Origin: Kiritimatiellia bacterium
GTDB lineage: Bacteria > Verrucomicrobiota > Kiritimatiellia > RFP12 > UBA1067
Length of the DNA stretch: 11,215 bases
Direction: 5' to 3'
NCBI GenBank assembly: GCA_017508315.1
Contig: JAFVZE010000234.1
Span: 1-11,215 of the forward strand
Shown here: piece by piece, positions 6,873 to 11,215 of the stretch
Layout of the letters: every line of letters begins with the position of its first letter
Position numbering within the stretch: position 1 is the stretch's first letter
Program-made: the position numbers and the translations under genes
The notes under the pieces: generated by a model
What the model was told of the DNA's origin: nothing
Seen by the model: the letters and a program-made list of their open reading frames with translations, nothing else
Database searches by the model: none

Positions 6873-8813
6873 GTGAAAAAACTGTTTCTCGCGTTTGTTC
6901 TGTCATCCGTTCTCGCCGCGTCCGGCGGCGAAGACATGAAGGCGTTTCCGAACGGCGATTTCGAAGATCGCCCGAAGTTCGGCAGACGGAGTGATTTCGT
7001 CGAGATCCGTGAAGGAAGCGGTTTCAACGGTTCGGCGGGGCTGCGCATCAATCCGGTGGGGAACAAGCGGGGCTCTTTCCGCTTTGAAAGTTCTTTCACC
7101 CCCAAAGCGAAACAGAAATATCTGTTCACCACGCTCCGCCGGATCCACGGCAAACTGCGTCCGCACCAGTACTGGCAGTGCTGGGGCAAGGACGGCTGGT
7201 GCCGGGGGCAGAACTGGAACGTGAACGTCACCAAACTCGACGGCGGCTGGGAAAGGGTGGACGTCTCCATCTATTTCGAGGACGAAGAATGGGAAAAGGG
7301 AGATTGGCGCTTCTGCGTGGACGCCGCGCCGCCGGACGGGGTTTCGGCGGTGGACGGAAGTTATATGGAAGTCGATGACGCGAGGATTGCCGAAGACGAT
7401 CCCGAATGGCACATCTCCAACGTATGGCCGACGCACAACTGGATTTTCAACGAGGAAGGTCATGTGCGTTTTCATTCGTCTTTCTTGGGGCATTTCATCC
7501 CCGAAGGCGGAGAGGCGGCGTACCGGTTCGTGCTGCGCGCCAACGACGGTAAGAAGCTCGCCGAACGCAAAGTGAAGCCGACGACTCCGGCGTTCACCGT
7601 CAAATTCGGCAGAATCGGCTACGAAGGTCCGGCCAAGGTCGAGATCACGCTTGCCGATGCGGTTTCGCGCAGAATCTGCGGCAAACGCGAGATCGAACTT
7701 GAAGTCCGTCCGACCTACAGGCCGAAACCGGGCGAAGTGTTCATCACCGAGGACGGCCGGACGCTGATAGACGGCAAGCCGTACATGCCGCTCGGGTTTT
7801 TCACTTCGCTGGTGCGCAACCGGGATATGGAGAAAACGGAGGAGGCGTTCAAAAAAATCAGCGCCGCCGGATTCAACTGCGTCATGGAATACTGGATCAC
7901 GAGTCTGCGCGACGATCTGCCTCCGGACTATTACCGTCTCTGCCGCAAATACGGTCTCAAAGTCATCTACAATTTCTCCGGCGCCTACAAGCAGGACGTC
8001 GATGACATCGTCGCCGCCGCCAAACGCCATCTCGGGCACGGCATTCCGCTTCTGGCGTGGTATACGCTCGATGAAGCGACGCTGGCGCACATTCCGCCTA
8101 TTACCCGCGCGCGCAGGGCTCTGAACGAACTTACCCCCGGTTTTCCGACCTGGCAGGTCAATATCCGTGAAATCCCTCCGTATCTCGGCGTCGCGGACGT
8201 TCTCGGCGGCGACCATTACCTCATCGGCCGTCATCAGGGCGTTCTCAAGCAGATGAACAAGTACATGTCGATCGCCAAATCGTGCCGGGCTTCCGCGATG
8301 TGGTACTGCCCGCAGTGCTTCAACTGGGCCAATTACGACCGTGACGCCAGAAACGACCGCGAGAAATATCTCGCCAAAGACATTGAACCTTCGGTCAACG
8401 AGATGCTGGCGATCGCGTTTCTGCACGCTTCACACGGTGTCAAAGGGTTTATCTTCTACATGTATGACGATATTTTCCGCGGTCCGGTGCCAGAGAAATA
8501 CGCCAAGCGCTGGGAGGATGTGGCGGAAGTGGGGGGTGTGATGAAGTCGCTTGAACCTTTCATTCTTTCCACAAAGCCGATAACCGAGCTTGAGGTGGAG
8601 GATGTTCGCGGCAAGACCAGAGCGGTGGTGCTCACCGCCGAGGACGGCCGCAAACGCGTGCTTGTCATCGGACTTGATTACGAGAACGAGGCTCGATTCA
8701 CGCTTCCCAGGGATTGTCGAGATTTGAAGCCCGTTTTCGGAAACGCCAAACTTGGCGCGGGAGGGCGCGTAAACTACAAAACCGGTCGCCGTTCGAGCGA
8801 ACTGTTCCGCTGA
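6873..8813 (+). CDS. Secreted glycoside-hydrolase-like protein (beta-sandwich plus TIM barrel)
   Basis: A 646-residue exported protein of uncertain activity. Residues 1 to about 20 (MKKLFLAFVLSSVLAASGG) form a Sec signal peptide without a lipobox cysteine. Residues about 22-170 start FPNGDFED and look like a carbohydrate-binding jelly roll. About 185-290 looks like an Ig-like beta domain. From about 290, LIDGKPYMPLGFF (Asp300 in the DGKP turn) is the typical entry to a clan-A glycosidase-like (beta/alpha)8 barrel. WYTLDEA (Glu401 after Asp400) sits where the acid/base residue of such barrels often lies; FIFYMYDDI (around 527-534) is a later barrel strand. The nucleophile is not obvious, so the enzyme could have an unusual mechanism or be inactive. 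The end (about 565-646) is beta-rich. I cannot assign a numbered GH family or substrate. It sits 27 bases after the prenyltransferase, with folC starting 2 bases after its stop codon. Confidence 0.72.
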   Translation: MKKLFLAFVLSSVLAASGGEDMKAFPNGDFEDRPKFGRRSDFVEIREGSGFNGSAGLRINPVGNKRGSFRFESSFTPKAKQKYLFTTLRRIHGKLRPHQYWQCWGKDGWCRGQNWNVNVTKLDGGWERVDVSIYFEDEEWEKGDWRFCVDAAPPDGVSAVDGSYMEVDDARIAEDDPEWHISNVWPTHNWIFNEEGHVRFHSSFLGHFIPEGGEAAYRFVLRANDGKKLAERKVKPTTPAFTVKFGRIGYEGPAKVEITLADAVSRRICGKREIELEVRPTYRPKPGEVFITEDGRTLIDGKPYMPLGFFTSLVRNRDMEKTEEAFKKISAAGFNCVMEYWITSLRDDLPPDYYRLCRKYGLKVIYNFSGAYKQDVDDIVAAAKRHLGHGIPLLAWYTLDEATLAHIPPITRARRALNELTPGFPTWQVNIREIPPYLGVADVLGGDHYLIGRHQGVLKQMNKYMSIAKSCRASAMWYCPQCFNWANYDRDARNDREKYLAKDIEPSVNEMLAIAFLHASHGVKGFIFYMYDDIFRGPVPEKYAKRWEDVAEVGGVMKSLEPFILSTKPITELEVEDVRGKTRAVVLTAEDGRKRVLVIGLDYENEARFTLPRDCRDLKPVFGNAKLGAGGRVNYKTGRRSSELFR

Positions 8814-8814
8814 A

Positions 8815-10035
8815 GTGTCAGGCGCAACAGAATTTTTGGAGAATCTTGCCGTCCGCCGTCGCTTCGGAATGAAGCCGGGCTTGAGGACGATTGCGGAAAT
8901 CTGCCGGCGGCTCGGACATCCGGAGAAGGAGTTCAAGGCCGTACACATCGCCGGCACCAACGGAAAAGGGGCGGTCGCGGCGATTCTCGATTCGGTTTTC
9001 CGCGGCGGGCGCTACACCTCGCCGCATCTGGTGCGGCTCAACGAGCGCTTTTTTCTGCGCGGCAGTCCTGTCGAAGATGGTAAGCTTGAGCTTGTCGCCG
9101 CCACGGTATCGGCGGTTCTGCCTGACGATGCGACCTTTTTTGAAGCTTTGACGGCGGTCGCTTTCGAACTCTACGCGCAGGAGCAACCCGGAAGAGTGAT
9201 TCTTGAAACCGGTTTGGGCGGCCGCTTTGACGCGACGAATATCTGCGAGAGCGAACTTTGCATAATAACCAAAATCGGACTCGATCATTGCGATTGGCTC
9301 GGGAGTACGATTTCTGAAATCGCCTCGGAGAAGGCCGGCATCATAAAGCCGGGCGTGCCGGTGGTGGTCGCCCGCAATTGCAGCGAAACGGTTGAAGTGC
9401 TGCGAAAAAGGGCGCAACAGCTGTCGGCACCGTTTTTTTATGCGCCGGATATTGTCGAAGATAGCGAAATTCCTGCTGATTTTCCGCTTAAAGGCGCATT
9501 TAACCGTGAAAATGCGTTGACTGCGCTTGCCGCGTTGAAAGTATTGGGGACAGACCCCGTAATTTCGCTTGCGAATGTGGTTTGGCCGGGGCGGTTTCAG
9601 GAGATCGGGCGCTTTATCGTCGACGGGGCGCACAATCCGCCGGCCGCCGAAGCGCTCGCCTTGGCGCTCGGAGCTGAGAAAGTTGATTTGATCGCAGGAT
9701 TCTGCGCGGATAAGGATGTTTTGGATGTTTTGCGCATTCTCTCGCCGTTCGTACGGCGGGCGACGGCGGTAGCAACCAACAATCCGCGCTCGCTTTCCGC
9801 GCCGGCGGCGGCGGGTCTGATGCAAAAGGCCGGAATGGACGCGTCCGCGCAGAATGGCGGGCTTGAAGCCGCGCTTGCAGCGGCGGATCCGTCGCTGCGC
9901 ACGCTTGTCTGCGGTTCGCTTTTTCTGGCCGGAGAGGCGATATTCCTTCTCGGAGCCTACCCGTGGGGAGGCGAAAGGCGTTTTGACGCTTCCGAAATTC
10001 TCCAAGCAATATGCGCTCACCGGATATCCGATTGA
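8815..10035 (+). CDS. folC: Bifunctional folylpolyglutamate synthase / dihydrofolate synthase
   Basis: FolC is a cytoplasmic Mur-ligase-fold enzyme that adds glutamate to dihydropteroate and then to folates, using ATP. Visible motifs are the P-loop GTNGKGA (residues 47-53), SPHLVRLNERF, the ETGLGGRFDATN block (from Glu131), DHCDWLG, SEKAGIIKPG, GRFQEIG, and DGAHNPPAAEAL (from Asp270), which marks the C-terminal domain. At 406 residues it is slightly short for the family. Two oddities: the P-loop ends in Ala where GTNGKGS is usual, and the segment between P-loop and SPHL is several residues shorter than in typical FolC. The GTG start at 8815 begins one base after the preceding stop codon and has no clear Shine-Dalgarno, so it probably relies on translational coupling. 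The promoter of rplU overlaps its stop codon. Confidence 0.93.
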   Translation: MSGATEFLENLAVRRRFGMKPGLRTIAEICRRLGHPEKEFKAVHIAGTNGKGAVAAILDSVFRGGRYTSPHLVRLNERFFLRGSPVEDGKLELVAATVSAVLPDDATFFEALTAVAFELYAQEQPGRVILETGLGGRFDATNICESELCIITKIGLDHCDWLGSTISEIASEKAGIIKPGVPVVVARNCSETVEVLRKRAQQLSAPFFYAPDIVEDSEIPADFPLKGAFNRENALTALAALKVLGTDPVISLANVVWPGRFQEIGRFIVDGAHNPPAAEALALALGAEKVDLIAGFCADKDVLDVLRILSPFVRRATAVATNNPRSLSAPAAAGLMQKAGMDASAQNGGLEAALAAADPSLRTLVCGSLFLAGEAIFLLGAYPWGGERRFDASEILQAICAHRISD

Positions 10036-10061
10036 CGCGGCAGGTCTGATTTTAGTATACT
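10032..10061 (+). promoter_or_regulatory. Promoter of rplU-rpmA, overlapping the folC stop codon
   Basis: TTGACG (10032-10037), an 18-base spacer and TATACT (10056-10061) form a near-consensus promoter. The folC stop TGA (10033-10035) lies inside the -35 box. Transcription would start near 10068, leaving a leader of about 70 bases before rplU. Confidence 0.8.
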
Positions 10062-10080
10062 ACTTGAACTTCAGTTTTTC

Positions 10081-10098
10081 GTGGAGGAGGTCTTCCAC
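10081..10098 (+). promoter_or_regulatory. Small hairpin in the rplU leader
   Basis: GTGGAGG (10081-10087) pairs with CTTCCAC (10092-10098), with one G-U pair and the loop AGGT. It lies about 40 bases ahead of the L21 start in the predicted leader. L21 operons in some bacteria have autoregulatory leaders; whether this short stem has that role is unknown. Confidence 0.35.
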
Positions 10099-10137
10099 AA
10101 GGAAAACGGAGCATAAAGCAATAAAAGGTACGCAAAA

Positions 10138-10452
10138 ATGGAAGCATACGCTATTCTTGAAACCGGCGGCAAGCAGTTGCTCGTCCGCGTCGGTGACAGG
10201 ATCGAGATTGAAAAGCTCTCGGTCGAAGCGGGTCAGGACGCTGTTCTTGACACGGTTTGCGCGGTCTCCGACGGAACCACGCTCAAAGTCGGCACTCCCT
10301 ATGTCGAGGGTGCCAAGGTCACGCTCGCCGTTGACGGTGTCAAGCGCGGCAAGAAGGTTGTCAACTTCAAGATGAAGCGCCGCAAAGGCGATCGCCGCAA
10401 GGTCGGTCACCGTCAGTCGCTCACCGTCGCCACGGTCAAGGCCATCGCTTAA
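10138..10452 (+). CDS. rplU: 50S ribosomal protein L21
   Basis: A 104-residue large-subunit protein that binds 23S rRNA. It opens with the family signature YAILETGGKQ and ends with the basic block KMKRRKGDRRKVGHRQ followed by LTVATVKAI, so it is full length (usual about 103). The ATG at 10138 follows an AAGG site (10125-10128) 9 bases upstream. It is the first gene of the rplU-rpmA pair, a highly conserved bacterial arrangement; an obg GTPase often follows but is absent here, since the unit ends in a terminator. Confidence 0.97.
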   Translation: MEAYAILETGGKQLLVRVGDRIEIEKLSVEAGQDAVLDTVCAVSDGTTLKVGTPYVEGAKVTLAVDGVKRGKKVVNFKMKRRKGDRRKVGHRQSLTVATVKAIA

Positions 10453-10460
10453 GGGAGGAA
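10453..10460 (+). promoter_or_regulatory. Shine-Dalgarno fixing the rpmA start
   Basis: GGGAGGAA directly after the rplU stop lies 7 bases before ATG 10468. An in-frame TGA at 10462 rules out a longer N-terminus, which matters because the encoded L27 lacks the usual start. Confidence 0.8.
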
Positions 10461-10467
10461 TTGAATC

Positions 10468-10704
10468 ATGGCATCTGCAGCATCAGCACGTAACGGCCGC
10501 GACTCCAATCCGAAGTATCTCGGTGTCAAGGCTTATGACGGTCAGCTTCTCAAGGCCGGTTCCATCATCGTCCGCCAGCGCGGCACGAAGATCCATCCCG
10601 GCAAGAACGTCGGTCTCGGCCGCGACTTCACGCTTTTCGCCCTTAAGGACGGCAAGGTGAAATTCATCAAGGACGGCAAGTTCGTCACCATCGTCGAAGC
10701 CTGA
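10468..10704 (+). CDS. rpmA: 50S ribosomal protein L27 with a shortened, lysine-free N-terminus
   Basis: A 78-residue protein of the 50S subunit whose N-terminal tail normally reaches the peptidyl-transferase centre and contacts the tRNA ends. The body is canonical: RNGRDSNPKYLGVK, then IIVRQRGTKIHPGKNVGLGRD and TLFALKDGKVKF. The tail is odd. Where typical L27 reads MAHKK-x-G-x-S-x-RNGRDS, this one reads MASAASARNGRDS, about three residues shorter than in E. coli and without the paired lysines. The start is secure, with a strong ribosome site and an in-frame stop just upstream. It follows rplU by 15 bases and is followed by a terminator. Confidence 0.95.
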   Translation: MASAASARNGRDSNPKYLGVKAYDGQLLKAGSIIVRQRGTKIHPGKNVGLGRDFTLFALKDGKVKFIKDGKFVTIVEA

Positions 10705-10724
10705 GGCTTTCCCAGGCAAAGAAT

Positions 10725-10763
10725 AGGAGCGGCTGCGTTTTTCGCGGCCGCTCCTGTTCTTTA
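10725..10763 (+). terminator. Strong intrinsic terminator after rpmA
   Basis: A 13-bp stem pairs 10725-10737 (AGGAGCGGCTGCG) with 10743-10755 (CGCGGCCGCTCCT), with one G-U pair and the loop TTTTT, followed by the T-rich tail GTTCTTTA. It closes the rplU-rpmA unit. The tail is interrupted, but the stem is very GC-rich. Confidence 0.85.
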
Positions 10764-10786
10764 CATATTGAAATATCCCCATCCCG

Positions 10787-10805
10787 GTTACTGTAGTACA
10801 GTAAC
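10787..10805. promoter_or_regulatory. Perfect 9-1-9 palindrome, operator-like
   Basis: The arms GTTACTGTA (10787-10795) and TACAGTAAC (10797-10805) are exact inverted repeats around a single G. It lies between the rpmA terminator and the next promoter, 47 bases before that -35 box, and no T-run follows, so it is not a terminator. A 9-1-9 layout is seen in operators of Fur-family regulators, and the half-site loosely resembles the LexA half-site, but the spacing is too short for a classic LexA box. The binding protein is unknown. Confidence 0.5.
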
Positions 10806-10852
10806 TGAAATGCGGATCGTTTGATGTTTCAAAAGGTCCAAAATTTTCGGTA

Positions 10853-10880
10853 TTGCATTCTGACGCAAAAATGATATACT
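10853..10880 (+). promoter_or_regulatory. Extended -10 promoter of the downstream leader and edge gene
   Basis: TTGCAT (10853-10858), a 16-base spacer and TATACT (10875-10880) with TG at 10872-10873 give the same TGATATACT element as the tRNA-Leu promoter. The start would be near 10887, about 300 bases before the gene at 11190, giving an unusually long leader. Confidence 0.65.
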
Positions 10881-10911
10881 TTCCGCCCATTGTCTATCGG
10901 GAGATAGGCGG

Positions 10912-11022
10912 ATGAAGAAAATTATGGTTGAGCAAAACAGAATAAAATCGCTAATAACCGATATAAAATCGGTTATGAAGGCTTGTTTTGCTCAGTTACT
11001 CTCCCTCAGGGGGGGGGGGTAA
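10912..11022 (+). CDS. Possible 36-codon small ORF ending at a poly-G tract
   Basis: The frame starts with ATG at 10912 (MKKIMVEQNR...), runs through the nested hairpin region and the 11-G run, and stops at TAA 11020-11022, ending SLRGGG. GGGAG at 10899-10903 lies 8 bases upstream, in the loop and stem of a small hairpin. The peptide is basic and unlike any family I know. It may be a leader peptide, the N-terminal part of a phase-variable 85-residue ORF (see findings), or simply chance within a structured RNA. Confidence 0.3.
   Translation: MKKIMVEQNRIKSLITDIKSVMKACFAQLLSLRGGG
11009..11019 (+). repeat. Homopolymer run of 11 G
   Basis: Eleven consecutive G directly after CTCCCTCA. It is the longest homopolymer in the window and sits inside the 36-codon frame, just before its stop. 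Runs of this length slip easily during replication, and they are also error-prone in sequencing, so the exact count should be treated with caution. Confidence 0.9.
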
Positions 11023-11189
11023 TAGATCCTCCGTCGTCACTTGCAAAAGTGACTTGCAATATTTTCGCGACGTCTTTTATATGTCGTGAGTTGTTTCTTC
11101 TGTTCTTGAAATGCGGTTGTTTGTGTTCCTTGATGGGGCGCAGACTGTTTTGTAACCCAACAGCTTAACAAACAAATAAGGTAATAAAA

Positions 11190-11215
11190 ATGAAGAAAAT
11201 GCTAAAAAGTCTCAT
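11190..11215 (+). CDS. Start of an unidentified gene, cut by the window edge
   Basis: ATG at 11190 opens MKKMLKSL before the window ends. AAGG (11178-11181) lies 8 bases upstream, a sound ribosome site. The basic, then hydrophobic start would suit a signal peptide or a prepilin-like leader, which is common in Lentisphaerota, but only eight codons are visible, so no function can be assigned. It shares its reading frame with the open frame at 10983-11168, with a single stop (TAA 11166-11168) between them. Confidence 0.6.

Larger units (their letters stand above)
10887..11189 (+). ncRNA. Structured ~300-nt leader or small RNA, family not recognised
   Basis: The gene-poor stretch 10705-11189 holds a terminator, a palindrome, a promoter and then this AT-richer transcribed region. 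Visible structure, in order: a 7-bp hairpin with loop GGGA (10892-10909); an 11-bp outer stem (10929-10939 with 10984-10994) enclosing a 9-bp stem with loop ATAAA (10954-10962 with 10968-10976); a run of 11 G (11009-11019); and a 7-bp stem capped by a GCAA tetraloop (11036-11053). The sequence ACTTGCAA occurs twice (11039, 11052). No known riboswitch or small-RNA class is evident to me. It could be a long 5' leader controlling the gene at 11190, an independent RNA, or part of a dispersed repeat. Confidence 0.4.

Noticed and set aside
6903..8426. A 507-codon open frame on the minus strand
   Set aside because: It lies entirely antisense to the secreted protein, which has a signal peptide, an excellent ribosome site and domain motifs. 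Shadow of GC-rich coding.
8818..10020. A 400-codon open frame on the minus strand
   Set aside because: Antisense to folC, whose motifs are unmistakable; no family signature in the antisense translation.
10756..11189. CRISPR array or insertion sequence in the terminal gene-poor stretch
   Set aside because: No regularly spaced repeats, no transposase frame and no terminal inverted repeats; the inverted repeats seen are local hairpins or an operator-like site.

Overview
The window looks like chromosomal DNA from a moderately GC-rich, Gram-negative-type bacterium. LpxI places it among lipid A makers. The huge LamG/beta-strand repeat protein, the secreted glycoside-hydrolase-like protein and the overall style suggest the Planctomycetota-Verrucomicrobiota group, most likely Lentisphaerota/Victivallales. 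That placement is inference from protein style, not a phylogeny.

Layout. Positions 1-3486 hold the 3' part of a large surface or secreted protein made of about 325-residue repeating modules; its true start lies upstream of the window. Positions 3533-3689 hold a self-contained tRNA-Leu(GAG) unit with promoter, gene with encoded CCA, and intrinsic terminator. A good promoter at 3698-3726 then starts a compact run of six same-strand genes with tiny gaps or overlaps: rpmE (L31), prfA (RF1), lpxI (lipid A synthesis), a UbiA-family prenyltransferase of the polyprenyl-phosphate phosphoribosyltransferase type, a secreted glycoside-hydrolase-like protein, and folC. The rplU-rpmA pair (L21, L27) has its own promoter, whose -35 box overlaps the folC stop codon, and ends in a strong terminator at 10725-10763.

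The last ~450 bases differ from the rest. They are AT-richer and carry no recognisable protein family. They hold a perfect 19-bp interrupted palindrome, an extended -10 promoter, and a ~300-nt transcribed leader with several clean hairpins, including a nested 66-nt structure. The leader also holds a 36-codon small ORF that ends directly after a run of 11 G, and then the start of another gene at 11190 that the window cuts off. Adding one G (or removing two) would fuse the small ORF to a further open frame. That frame runs to within one stop codon of the edge gene and shares its reading frame. This leader is the most likely undescribed element here.

The central operon mixes translation (L31, RF1), envelope biogenesis (LpxI, prenyltransferase, secreted protein) and folate metabolism, a growth-linked housekeeping set with one accessory-looking secreted enzyme inserted. 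Three of its genes appear to use non-ATG starts: TTG for prfA, GTG for the secreted protein and for folC.
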